Shown one piece after another: positions 49,786-63,000 of a DNA stretch of 64,000 bases; position 1 is the stretch's first letter, and each line of letters opens with the position of its first letter. The position numbers were made by a program, and so were the translations under genes. The notes under the pieces were generated by a model. That model saw only the letters and a list, made by a program, of their open reading frames with translations. It was not told the origin of the DNA and did no database searches. Location of the stretch: assembly GCA_030562195.1 (NCBI GenBank), contig CM060203.1, positions 12,228,208 through 12,292,207 of the forward strand. The letters run 5' to 3'. This stretch comes from Nipponacmea schrenckii. Its lineage: Eukaryota; Mollusca; Gastropoda; Lottiidae.

Positions 49786-51639
49786 TGTTATACCTTTGTT
49801 ATTAAAAGTGCTTATCTGAAAATTTAGATTTATTAGAATTACTACTGATATAATATAATATGAACCCGGGAAACTGTTGTAGCTGAGCTCCCTATCATAT
49901 TGTTTTCTAGGAACGTGATTGACTGAAGGTTCTCTTTCCTTATTCTGTATTTTGTACAGCCATATATTCTATATGCCTCTTTCAAAGTCCAGCATCTATT
50001 TTATAAATTCAGAGAAATTAAATCAGATTACGACCGCAGAAAGGTGGAAAGGTGCCAATCAAAGCCACGACTATGCACAATTATATATACATGTATGTCT
50101 TTAATTAGAAAAAAAATTATCACGACGAATTAAATCAAATTGTTTATTTTTATTATACGTTTTGCCTTATCCAGTAATAAGACTAGGCAACAACCAATGG
50201 TCTTTATTTACAAACAACGTCTACAAATTGAAGATATATTTTATGTATCTTACTTCACTATATTAAATCTTATTATTCAATGATTTCACATTTCATTGTT
50301 GAGATTGATCAACAGCAAGGCTTAAAACCTGGGGCCATTTAGACCAAGGAGGTCATTTTGACTTTTATAGGGGTAATGGAGCGCTTTGAAGTCTTGAAAG
50401 AATTTAACATTAAAATTTAGGAATAGTTCAAATCAAATCAGAGATATTTTTCGATATGCAGATAGGAGGCGAAACCGAAGCGAAAATCAGGAAATAGTAA
50501 GGAATTATAGCGGGAAGTGGTATAATTCAATCAATCAATCAACGATCCTGAAAGGGATAACAAAAGAAAAATGTTGGAAACCCTGATTTAGAGTTTACAG
50601 TATTAAAAAGTAACGTTTCATATATACTTGCAGCAAGGGAGGAAATTTCTATGGTTTCATTTGACCACTGAGGGAACTCAGCAAACATAAATCCAATTCT
50701 GGATGACATTATTATGCTTCTAATGGTTTAGAAAGTTTTATGGGGCAGTCACCCATAATAGTTATAAATTTCAAATTTAACAATATTCTACAAAGACTAT
50801 AAGCGTGATAAGGGTCCTAAAAGATTATAAACAGTTTTACTATAGTGCGTCATACGGTTCAGCAACTACATGACCAATAGACATCTGAGAGAAAATTCGA
50901 AAGAGGTTAAAAACCAGCAATAGATGGTCCCGATACACTTCAATGCAATCTTGGAATCTTTTAAGATTTATCTAAAGCTATCCCTTACCTGATGTTAATG
51001 TCCACTGTTTAACTAAGTCCTCTTGCAACTCCACCAACTACTCTTTTATAAAGGATTTTAAACTACAAAAATGTATACACAAACGTGGGATTTCATAAAA
51101 AAAAATGTCGCAATCAAGGGAATCTTAACCTTTCGTCAAGAATAAAACCCACATTTTTCTTATAAAGTAATATGTTCCTTGAACGTCTCGTTTTTCATTT
51201 GATTTGCCTCTTTTTAGATTCCTTTCTTACGTCAAATTCACAGGATCAAACACCTTTAATAATATCTATAATAATCATTGAATATTCATTGCTATTAGGA
51301 TATCAATTAAGCTTTAATCACCTCCTGCGGCTACCTCCGGTCTTCAACACGCTTTAGAGCAAAACAAAAGGCTAGAACACAAAACCTAATTTCAAAACAA
51401 TCAACAATTCAAAATTTAATCTCTGGTTTTCTTTTCCAGCTAATCGCATTAGATTTGCTTCTTAACAAAACATTTATGACTTCAAAAAAACTTGCAAATG
51501 CCATATATTTTTTTGCAAATCATTCAATCGATAAGGCGACTTAGTCAAGTTCCAAAATTATAATCAATTACATGTACCACATCTGGCAAAAAAAAAATCA
51601 TTCTCACCATTTCTGTACATAAGATATAGGTTCATCAAG
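49786..51639. other. Upstream flank of the peptide precursor, nothing recognised
   Basis: AT-rich sequence without a supported gene. The precursor's promoter is expected here but no core element could be assigned. Confidence 0.4.
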
Positions 51640-51833
51640 CATAACATGATATGGTGTAGGGCCTACTATAAAGATTTTTCTAGCATAGCTTCGTATGGTA
51701 TGGTGTAGGATATATATTTATCTTACACAGCTAGGTATGGTGTAGGCTATAGGTATATCTAACATAGCTTGGTATATGTTTATCTAACACAGCTTGGTAT
51801 GGTGTAGGATATAGGTATTTATCCCATACTTGA

Positions 51834-52280
51834 CATGAAAAATTTCAAATTTTTTTTAGATGAGTTTTTTTCTCATGTACTATGTCTGTGATGCATTCTT
51901 TTCAAAAAAAAAATTCAAATTTTTAGTTGGATAAAAGTGATATTCTTGTAGACCATTGAATACAGTCCATTGAAGAAACATATTGGTATTCGATGGGCGG
52001 GGCCAAAGGCTATCATCGTTTAACGCATTTGCTTATTTCCATTAGAACCATTTGTTTTAGATGAGTTTTTTTCTTATGTAGGCCTACTATGTCTGTGATG
52101 CATACTAGATAAAAAAAAAATCAAAATTTTTCAGTTGGATAAAACTTATATTCTTGTTTCCCGTTGAAAACAGGCCATTGAATAACTATTTTTTTTTTTA
52201 TTCGATGGGCGGGGCCAAAGGATACACAAGACCAAACTTCATCTAAAACAAAAACAAATTTGAAATTTAGATTTTTCATA
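51834..52280. mobile_element. MITE-like element with internal duplication, inside the array
   Basis: The left end CATGAAAAATTTCAAATTTT...TTTTAGATGAG is matched on the reverse strand by the right end ATGAAAAATCTAAATTTCAA...TTTTAGATGAAG. The interior holds a doubled block (GTTGGATAAAA ... TATTCTTGT ... TTCGATGGGCGGGGCCAAAG) at about 51915-52010 and 52130-52220. Confidence 0.6.
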
Positions 52281-52298
52281 ATTAGGTATAGGATAAAT

Positions 52299-52442
52299 AG
52301 GTTATCCAATGGCTAACTCGTGGATATGGTTTTTATGCCACTCGTGCTTGTCATATTTTCACTCGTGGCTACGCCTCTCGTGAAAATATCACAAACACTC
52401 GTGGCATAAAAACCATATCCACTCTTAGCCATAGGATAACCT
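52299..52442. mobile_element. Near-perfect foldback, about 70-nt arms
   Basis: The left arm AGGTTATCCAATGGCTAACT / CGTGGATATGGTTTTTATGC / CACTCGTG pairs with the right arm read on the reverse strand (AGGTTATCCTATGGCTAAGA / GTGGATATGGTTTTTATGCC / ACGAGTG). The loop is only a few bases, near GGCTACGCC. It is AT-rich, non-coding and inserted in the 36-bp array. Confidence 0.88.
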
Positions 52443-53279
52443 CTATATCTACATAGCTTGGTATGGTGTAGAATATAGGTATATCTAACACAGCTTGGTA
52501 TGGTGTAGGATATAGGTATATATACATAGCTTGGTATGGTGTAGGATATAGGTTTATCTACATAGCTTGGTATGGTGTAGGATATAGGTTTATCTAACAC
52601 AGCTTGGTATGGTGTAGAATATAGGTTTATCTACATAGCTTGGTATGGTGTAGGATATAGACTTATATAACACAGCTTGGTATGGTGTATAATATAGATT
52701 TATCTACATAGCTTGGTATGGTGTAGGATATAAGTTTATCTAACACAGCTTGGTATGGTGTAGGATATAGGTATATATACATAGCTTGGTATGGTGTAGG
52801 ATATAGACTTATATAACACAGCTTGGTATGGTGTATAATATAGATTTATCTACATAGCTTGGTATGGTGTAGGATATAAGTTTATCTAACATAGCTTGGT
52901 ATGGTGTAGAATATAGATTTATCTACATAGCTTGGTATGGTTTAGGATATAAGTTTATCTAACATAGCTTGGTATGGTGTAGGATATAGGTTTATCTAAC
53001 ATAGCTTGGTATGGTGTAGAATATAGATTTATCTACATAGCTTGGTATGGTGTAGGATATAAGTTTATCTAACATAGCTTGGTATGGTGTAGGATATAGG
53101 TTTATCTAACACAACTTGGTATGGTGTAGGATATAGGTTTATCTAACATTGCTTGGTATAGTGTAGTATATAGACTTATATAACACAGCTTGGTATGGTG
53201 AAGTATATAGGTTTATCTAACATAGCTTGGTATGGTGTAGTATATAGACTTATGTAACATAGCTTGGTAAATTTTAGGA

Positions 53280-54114
53280 TATGACCTCAAACAGTGTTAA
53301 GCCACATGTTCATATTTATCATATTTCAACGGTTAATTAATTAAATATTAATTAAGCTCTGGGCTAAATTTAACATCAACGCATCTATGAATACCCATAA
53401 AAACTAAAAAAAATTATTTTAAAAAGTGTCCAAAAAAACAAATTTTCTTCTGGCGTCGTTTGTAGACGATGCGATCGGCGACAGTTTACAGTTCCTTAAA
53501 TCTTTTTGTTTTTTAACTAGACGTTTTAACAATAAACAGTAAATACATGTATATAGTTTTCTAAATCACAAAATTACCAAAACCTACAGTGTCTTTTCTT
53601 TCAGGTGATTGTATTTGAAAGAACCGATAGGTATGAATCCAACGCACTGACAATGGTAACATTCTTCCAAGAGAGTTCTGCAAATGAGTAGCTGGACCCC
53701 ACACATTCATCGGACGTAATACACGGATGGGACTTTAATTTTTAACCATATCATTCTTGACCTAGTAATAATACTTCCTTATTAGACCCGTAATTACACA
53801 TTTGGTTGATTAGAAAAACGGGAAAATACGATTTCGTGCATCATTTATTGCCCCTGGGGCTGTACCTTGATTTACCTGATATTCGAAATATATTTTTCAG
53901 GTCAATAAATAATTAATCTATCTAATCACCCTATGACGTTAATATCATAACAAGTCGAAAGTCATCATCGAGCACATCATTTTAATTTTATCTCTGTAAG
54001 TCTTGTGTGTGCCAGATTTATTTATTTTATAATTGTGTAAAACTCGTGTAATTCGTAAGTCTTTTGGGAAATTCAAAGGATCGGTTCTGTGGATATTTAT
54101 TATTTTTTACCAAG
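53280..54114. other. Upstream flank of the Reeler gene
   Basis: AT-rich sequence carrying the presumed promoter and leader. The reading frame is open for 17 codons before the chosen ATG but lacks an earlier ATG, which supports the start at 54115. Confidence 0.35.
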
Positions 54115-56233
54115 ATGTATCTGTTCGTATTTGTGTTATGTATATGTACTGAGCTATCCAGTTCATATCAAACCGGTGCACCACCAACTGTGTGCGGAAC
54201 AATGATGCCAGGACACAATGTTGCACCACAAAGCTTACCGCAAAACATCGACATTTTCGAATTTTCCTCACAAACTTATTCTCCAAATTCTCCAATAACA
54301 GGTAAAATCTTCATCTTTTCTTCTTGAATATACAAAGTAACACCCATAAATCAAAACCATTTTGTTTCTAGCATACTGGATTTTTTTAAAGTTTTTTTTA
54401 ATTAAACGATGAAAGAAACTATTGGCGTTTTTCAAAATTTTTTCACTTAATTTATTTCAGTTAAGATTAAAGGAACAATGGCTGGGTTACTTTTTCAAGC
54501 GAGAAAAAACAGTGATATGCTTCCAGTGGGATCATTTTCATCATTGCCAGCAGGCACCAAGCCCTTAACTTGTCAAGGAATGGTGAACTCCGTCACCCAT
54601 AGCAATAAAACCCCGAAAACGGATATAACCTTAATCTGGAATCCTCCAGCATCAGATGTTGGTGACGTCACATTCTTGTAAGTATAAATTAATAACGAAT
54701 GGATTTCGGCGATTACACAACCATTATGTATCAATAATTGTGCCGTTGACATTTTTACGATTTCAAACATTAAATACAACATTAAAAACCGATTCGTCTT
54801 TCACTGGGTAGAATTGATATCACCATCACTTCGTCATTGACATAAATTAAACACACAAAGATCGAATACATTTGAATTATATTTTATAATATATATAGTA
54901 TGGTATGATATTGATATAGTAGTGTATTTAATAACTATATATAGTAAGTTCATAATATAATAATATAACATACTTTCAGTCTAACTATGGTGAAGAATTA
55001 TGGAACTTTATGGGTGAAAATACCTAGTTCGGTCTTGAAATATTCAGGTGAGTCGAACCAAACACCGTTTAAAATATTTTATACATAATGACAGTAGTGA
55101 TTCTGAAAGGAGCGGAGTGGAACACCTGACCAAAAGTTCACTCCTCAAACAAGACATCAACTGTACAAGAGCTTTGAAAAATGTGCGTGTAGGAATATGA
55201 TTATTACAGAAAAGAAACTCTTGCAAAGCTTCTGAATAATAGCAGTATTGATGGACGCGTGCTAATGAATGTCCCTCCTTTGTCACCCCATGAAAACAAC
55301 CAACAATGTTTAACTTGAGAGAGCAGGGAATTTAATGCACTATTTTATTTCTGTAGACCTCCCCCCTGGGCAACCTATTCAAACACCAACAACTATGCCA
55401 CCTGCACCACAGCCCGAAACAACCCCAAAATCAAACCTAAATAAAGGTAAATAATAAAGAATCTTGTAATCATCAACTATCATCATCAACATTCAACATT
55501 ATCATCGCCATCATCATCATTATCATCACCATAGTCATAGCAATCTACTAAATCATAATTTCATAATCAGTGTCATCAATCCACCCAACCATCAAATCTT
55601 TATCGTCATCACAATCCTTTCATCACCGTCTGGATGTTGATCATCATCATTCTAAACTATTTATTTCTTTTCTTTTTTCAGAACCACAAGCTTCTCCAGA
55701 AAATTCAGGTATGTAATAATTTAAGAGACAGGGTGATGTGTATTTACGCGAGTTGAACATTAACTCGGTCCTGAAGGGATGACATCTCACCTAGTAAGAG
55801 TAATCTGTAAATTGATTTTGACTGGCAAGAATAACGTTTTGACACGGTTGAAGCACTGTGTAATTGAAAGGCAGTTGGCATTTCAAAAAATTTGCTTAAA
55901 TATTTCGTATGGATGATAGTTGGTTGTTTTAAAATTGTATTTTATATAAAATATAATTTATTTAATACAACGAATGGCCTGTGCAGTACACTATTGACAA
56001 CTCTTAACGCACCAACCTTTTTTTTAATACATTTTTTGATCTATCACCGAACAATCTGAAAACATCTAATAAAAAAGCGTAATAGCAGCACACTGGTCAC
56101 AAAATCCGATCCAAACAATACTTATAATTGCTTATGTTCTTTATCCTCTTTTTCAGGCAGCAAATTATCATCACCAGTTTTATTTTTTACTCCTTTATTT
56201 TTATTATACAACATCAGATCCGTATTCTTATAA
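54115..56233 (+). CDS. Secreted Reeler-domain protein with hydrophobic tail
   Basis: Six exons join in phase: 54115-54301, 54461-54677, 54980-55047, 55357-55446, 55682-55708 and 56157-56233, giving 221 residues. All introns are GT-AG. The ATG at 54115 opens a signal peptide (YLFVFVLCICTEL, cleavage near residue 17). Residues about 27-157 are a Reeler domain: C27, then GH, the IFEFSSQTYSPNSPI strand, VKIKGTMAGLLFQAR, a second Cys in LTCQG, TDITLIWNPPA, and the closing VKNYGTLWVKIPSS. A Pro/Thr-rich linker follows (about 158-196), partly from a 27-base microexon, and the protein ends in a short hydrophobic run (PVLFFTPLFLLY) with a small-residue stretch GSKLSS before it. That tail could be a GPI signal or a membrane anchor. 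In other animals single-Reeler proteins include insect and mollusc putative defence proteins and the N-terminus of ferric-chelate reductase 1; no DOMON or cytochrome b561 exons were seen here. Intron 4 contains an ATC-rich microsatellite. Confidence 0.92.
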
Positions 56234-56822
56234 AACACCAACATCCTCAACTTTGTGCTTCATCTCTATCACCCAGTCCAGCTTTGTCTATGTTTTTTTT
56301 TTTTTTTAAAGATACGTTTACAAATTTAAGAAAATATTTATTACTGATAAAATATCCGTTCAATTTCAAATTTTCACCTGATGACAAATATCGTGTATGA
56401 CATTTACATTTGTGTTATAGCTTTATTTTGTATTATCTGGAGCTCTCGAGATCGGTAAAAGTTTAAACAAAGACAAAGACTGATATATCGTCCATCAGAT
56501 CTGAGGATTCCTCGAAATCTAACACACTTATAGCTCTGATGTGATTGTATAGATTTTTAAACTTTTGGCAATCCCATAATTAGAACTGCCTATAATTTGG
56601 GAATCTCCTTAAAAACATGATTAAAAAGGGACTTTTGTTGTGTGTAAATAATAGCGAATAAGTATAAGTAGCTTTCGGGAATGTTTGATTACTGTTTCAA
56701 TGGTTCACAAGTCTATGGGGAAGATCTTATATTTGACATGCGATCTGAATCGGATTCGCTTTCCTTGGCATTTCGAAATGCATTTTCAATAATTAAATAT
56801 TTATCTGCAGATAGTAAATTGT

Positions 56823-56828
56823 AATAAA
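56823..56828 (+). terminator. Candidate polyadenylation signal of the Reeler gene
   Basis: AATAAA lies about 590 bases after the Reeler protein's stop, followed by GT-rich sequence (GTTGTATTG). It is one of several such hexamers in AT-rich DNA, so the assignment is weak. Confidence 0.25.
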
Positions 56829-57039
56829 GTTGTATTGCTTTAGTTTGGCTTTTCTGCGCATCACCGGCTAAGTCAGTCATTTACCACTGCTGTGGGCTCG
56901 ATCAATAAGCCTATCTATCTCTCACACCTTGAGAAAACCAGTTGAAGTGAGTTTCTAGATGGAAACGACTGCTTTTCATAAGCAACTTGATAGACCCTTT
57001 CACTTCAAAGGGAATTTGATTGATTAAAATCAGTCTTCA

Positions 57040-57612
57040 TCGGTTCATAGATTGATGGACAGATTGATAGATTAAATCAGTCTCTATATCTACAACATTG
57101 ACAGTTTGATAGATTAAATCAGGCTCTCTTTCTACTACATGGACAGATTGATAGATTGAATCAGTCTCTCGTTCTACTACATAGATTAAATCAGTCTCTC
57201 TTTCTACTACATAAGGGGAAGAATGGAAGACAGGCCTATCGGTGGGTACTCAGGATCTTATCGTGATGCTCATTGATATTGTATGGCCTAATTTTTTTAC
57301 CCTTTTGTAATAAAGATATTATTATTATTATTATTACATGGACAGAGAGATATATTGAATCAGTCTCTCTTTCTGTTACATGGACAGATTGAATCAGTCT
57401 CTCTTCCTACTACATGGACAGATTGATATATTGAAACAGTCTCTCTTTTTACTACATGGACAGATTGATAGATTGAATCAGTATATCTTTCTACTACATG
57501 GACTGATTGATGGATTGAATCAGTCTCTCTTTCTACCTCATGGACAGTTTGATAGATTGAATCAGTTTCTCATTCTACAACATGGACAGTTTGATAGATC
57601 AGTCAGTAACTC
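57040..57612. repeat. 42-bp tandem array, about 11 copies
   Basis: The unit is about 42 bases and includes ACATGGACAGATTGATAGAT and TGAATCAGTCTCTCTTTCTA. It is interrupted at about 57205-57345 by unrelated sequence ending in an ATT microsatellite. The plus-strand ORF at 57380 is repeat-derived. Confidence 0.92.
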
Positions 57613-60004
57613 ATATCTCTTCATAATTTTATTTAGAAAATGAAGGCATTATAATGAAAGACAAATAAGACCTATGATTATAAATGAATAGACTAAAATA
57701 AAGGCTAAATGAAACTTACGAGAGAGGAAAAGCGAGTGAAATAAAGTATTTGCAAAACAAGATGAAATATTGATTATTTTACCAACAAATTATTCAGCAC
57801 AACCTAAAATGGAATGGGAAATTCTATACTTCATATTATATCATACAGGTGATACAAATAACCCTAATGACACTATAAATATAAGAAAAAATATCTAGAT
57901 AGTGCATCAGATTCCCTTGAATTATTACAAGAGAATAATTTATTTTAATATCAATCAAATTTCTTAGAAATTTAAATTCATGTTGAATCTTGTTCTAAGA
58001 TATGCAAGGAAAGCAATGTTTTGGACTAGAATTCTGTAATTATTACTGATACTAGCATTATAGACATTGTCAACCAAATGAAAACTAAATTATATCTAGG
58101 GAAGTGCTCAATAATTTCAATTCACTTCGTCAGATATCTGTTTTAAATGATATAAAAAATTGTTCACATTTGATTGACAAGCAATGTGAATAGCTTGAAA
58201 ATTGAAATGGTGCAATCAAAACTATTATATAGCACTTATGTCTACATTTTGCAGTAATAAGTAAATAAGAGGAAAAGAAAACAAAACAGGTTCTATATAA
58301 ATTATTTACAAGAATAAAACAGTATTAAAAAAATTGTTCAGAATTTAAAACTACTATATATATATACAATGAAAAACATTTTGAAATTTGTTCAGTGATA
58401 ATATTTTGTTCAGAATTCTCTATTATATATATAATGGGTTTGATACTAATTTGCAACATCAACATCTACTGGAAGCGAATGTTAACTTGTTATCTACCTA
58501 CTTGAGTCTGATATGGTATATTAGATTATAATGTAAGCTTGTAACAATCTGTCAACATTTCTATGGATAACACAGTGACCAAGCCTGGTCATTTAGCAAA
58601 GCAATTATTGAATTATTTCACATAACTTTGACTTTGATGATTATAGTGAGTGACTGATTAAGTCATCTTTAAAACTCAACAAATCAGTTCCGAGTTCACC
58701 AAGTTCATCCCAGTTAAGTTTTTGTGAGACAAAACACAAGGTCATTCTTGCAATCAGGAGAGATTCTAAATAATATCTTCATTGGATTTGAAACATTATC
58801 GCTTAATAATTCTGAGCACCATTAAATATGAAATGCCTATATCATATAAAATATCAATGAGTCACCAGGTGATTCTAAGGTAAAGCCTTTAACAATATCT
58901 ATTTGAAAATCATTATTATAAGGAGCATCTATGTACAGCAGCTTTAAATTATCAATTTCTGCCATGATTATAAGTCTTCAGTTATCTAGAGCATTAAAGA
59001 AATGACTGGGTTTTCTGGTCTGCAATCTACTTTTATCCATTATTCGGCTGAAAAAAAAGGAAAATAAAAGTGAATGGAAAACTAACACAATTTGTGTCGA
59101 AAAAGAAAATATAATATTTATTTTTATATTTATTTCAAATAACATTTGAATTTCAAAAATTAATTTTATTATCATTCCAAAACTTTAAGAATTTTTTTTA
59201 TTAAATCTTTGAAATGGTTCATATGATGGTTGACATAAATTATATTTCTTTCATGCAGTTCAAGAGAAGATGATACAAACGGCTTAACAATATTCTAGTA
59301 TTCTAGTATGATTCAATGCTAAAGAATATTCGGTTGTCATTCTATATCTCTAAGCATGAGGGGTTGGAGGTTAAAGTATATAATATAGAGAATGAAATAA
59401 GCCCTAGAACAACCAGCTGTATAACTACAGAATTAGTCATAGCATGTCCTATTAGAAAAATTATATAAACTACAGTTTTTTATGAACTGTGAATAAATTT
59501 CACGGGCCTCTATTCTTATCAAAAGCATCAAAATGCAATCCATTACATTACAACAAGCAATATAGGAATACTTTAAATTGCTGATGGTGATATATAAATT
59601 AATAGCTGTATACCAAGTTACATTATAAATTAATAAACTATAGCCATAGCCAACTAGAATGGTGGATTGATCTTCCAGGAATTCAGGGTTTAACATCTAG
59701 TATTTTGCATATTCAAAGAAAATTAAAATAACCAATTAGTGATTAATTAATATAAAATTTTAATTATTTCAATTCCATTGAAAAATGTTTATATCGGGTA
59801 AATTGGCATTAATTTGTTTTTTTAAACAGTTTGTGGACTAAGATTATTTTCAAGCATATTGAAAATGCAGTTTGTTGTAGATGAATGCATAAATAATATA
59901 TATTCAATAGATATCAGTATATAGAATTAGTAAATATTAAGAGATATAACCAAGCCTTGTTTGAAAAGTACCTGTCCTAAAGAGATATAGCCCAGTAGAC
60001 AGTG
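57613..60004. other. Between the Reeler gene and RACGAP1; RACGAP1 3' region
   Basis: AT-rich sequence with no supported ORF. The RACGAP1 3' untranslated region must start at 60004 and run leftwards; minus-strand AATAAA words occur near 59113-59135 but none is decisive. Confidence 0.4.
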
Positions 60005-63000
60005 TTACAGATAGCTAATCTCAGTAGCAGCTAGAGGAGCTCGTGTCTGTGATTTTCTCATTGATGAACGTAGTGGTGGCATTCTTAGAGGTGGCATCAA
60101 CGGTCTGATACAAAATAATTATTCATCATTTTATTTGTGATAACAGATTTATTAGGTCAAGAGATGAAAAGAATTTATAAGACCAAGAAATGGTGATTTT
60201 TAAGCTTATGAAATAAATCTAATAACTGCGAAAGAAGAATGACTTAGAGATAAGTGATGTTTGATGTTCACTAATATGAAATGAATGAATGAATGAATGC
60301 AAAAAGATGACGGAATGAATGAAATGAGTTTCAGAAACAAATAAATGAAGGATGACAGATGAATGGAATAGTATTTTATAATATTTTATGAATAGATGAT
60401 GGATGAAGGAATAAGAGTGAATGAATGAGATTGAATGGATGAAATGAAATGAATTTATTGAGGAGAATATGAAGAATTGAGAGATGCTGATAAAATGAAA
60501 GATCAATCATACTTCAAACCCAACTGGGATGGGATACATACATCACACTATCAACACAATTTCCATGTAGACATCAGTGATTGAATATTCCAAGTTGGTG
60601 GTAAGAAATCTATATTTAGTTATGGTATACATCAGTACAAGATTGTAATAACTAACAATAATGAGTAAATACCTGGGTGTATTCTGTGTTTGAGATAAAA
60701 CTGTATTTCTCTGATATTCTTCGTAAGAACCAGGGGTCAGGATTGGTCCCAGGCGGCTCACATATGCTGGAAAAAAAGATGTTTCCATGAAAGCTTCAGA
60801 AACTACTACCTCCACAAGAGAGTTTCAATTCAAATCTGAAGTCCAAACTAACAGAGATACTTCTCCTTTATCTAGACTGTTATAGTTGGTGATCTGATCA
60901 ACAATAATAAGGTTGAAGATTAAGTGAATATACATACCCCCCTGTCCAGGAGTCATACTGCCTGGTGTTTTCTCTGTTGGGTATATATAACTATTCTCTA
61001 CATCCATATATCTCTGCCAGTAATCATGAGATATCTTTAATAGATTCTCCATCACCTATAATTATAACATACACGGGGCATATAAAAACAAAGAAACAAC
61101 AATAATGGATCTAGTGTGATAGTATAATCTTTCTGACCAATAAATCTTGTAACTTGAATGTTGTGTGTTAAATTCGGACTATTTGATGTAATACTACAAC
61201 TGAAATACTGCCATGAGTGGTCTAGTTATAAATCAAGGAAAAAATCTATCTAAGTAAATAGAGAAAAAGAGCATACTATGTTTATCTTATGTGTCTCCAT
61301 CATATCGTTCATATTTAAATCAGGACTAGAATATCCTACGATAGTTGGTCCAAACACTCGAGCTAAATTAGTAGCTGGCATCTGACAGGCTGAAGCTTCG
61401 GATACTCTACAAAGAGATACAAGTTGGAAAAATTTAAGGAAAGAAACTGGTGAGGAAAATCAAAATTTAACTGTCACTCTAAGAGAAATGGTACAGTAAT
61501 AAACTGACTAGTGAATATAGTGTCTTAGTGTAAGTAAAAGGCTATGATTGATAAAGATATATTTCAGGTTTGACATACCTTAATAGATGGATCATAATAA
61601 ATGCCATGGTGTCTCTATTGGGTTGTGGTAGGCGATCTATACATTCATACAGAGCATCTTGTCTAGCATACAATTCACTCTTATCTATATAGGAAAAAAA
61701 AATACATAGATTAAACTCTAAAATTTTTACATAGATTAAACTCTACAATTTTACATAGATTAAGCTCTACAATTTACATAGATTAAGCTCTACAATTTTA
61801 CATAGATTAGACTCTACAATTTACATAGATTAAACTCTACAATTTACATAGATTAAACTCTACAATCTTACATGGATTAAGCTCTACAATCTTACATAGA
61901 TTAAGCTCTACAATTTACAAGTTCTTGGTCTTATTTGCAATCAATAGCACCAATTTCTATTTCAACTTTTATATATATATAATCTACATACCTGCAGCTG
62001 CAACAAAGTCATGCCACAAAGCATAGGTAACAAGTGGTTCTTTTAATCCCCTTAAGAAGTCTTTAATACATCCACATAATACATGGATATCTCTTATATT
62101 AGACTGTAAATAAATATCATAAATAGATGATCTCATAACAAATAAAACTGAATTATTGAACATAAAATTCGCAAATATAGTTCTTAGGAAATAAAGTAGA
62201 ATAGAATGCCAGTTGCACTGAAACATCTCTTCTCTGAATGATATCAAGATTGTTTACTTACCAATGTTGGGATGCCCTTCTCTTTCAAGAACTTTTCTTT
62301 TAACTGTCGTACCTCTGATGAAGATCTAAAATGATGAGATACAAATTTTAAAATAACTTAATAATCAATAGCAGTATTAAATTACAAATAATAAATAATA
62401 AAACAGAAATAATATCCCCTTGTAGAGTCTGTAGAAATAGCTAAAACGTAAGTTAAATATACTTACCCTGGTACACGATAAATTCCCTTTTCATTTAAAC
62501 CTCTAGATTCAATTTCATTAATACAGTGTACCTAGAATAATAAATAAATTACATTATTTGTGCATTCATATATTATCATGGACAATAGAAGCCACTTATG
62601 TAACATAACAAATTCTTTGTGCCTAACTTATCTTCTGGCAATAAGTTTCATCATTGATTGTGAGAATGCAGCATCTTCAAAATTATTTCCATAGGAATCT
62701 CGATTGAAAGTACTGAATTAAAACTCGACCTAGTATACAAAATAAAAGTGGAGAGAAAAAAGGGGGTAGTAAAAATAACTTACAATAAGTGGTGGTAACA
62801 TAGGTGGTTCAACTGAGGTAAAATCTGAGATTACCCCCTCCATCTTTTTACCAGGGGTAACAGTACATGGGAAACAAGGAAGAGGCAATTTATCTTTACA
62901 TCCAATATGGCATGATGATTTACAGTCTGTAAAAAAAATACACATTAAATGTTGAGGGGTCAAAATCAGAGCCAAAGACCAGAATTTTTTTACATCACTC

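Larger units (their letters stand above)
51640..53275. repeat. 35-37-bp tandem array interrupted by foldback elements
   Basis: The unit is 35-37 bases and includes AGCTTGGTATGGTGTAGGAT and TATAGGTTTATCTAACA. A few copies lie at 51640-51830, and about 23 more at 52443-53275. The gap is filled by two palindromic elements. ACATAGCTT and ACACAGCTT variants alternate in blocks. Confidence 0.95.
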
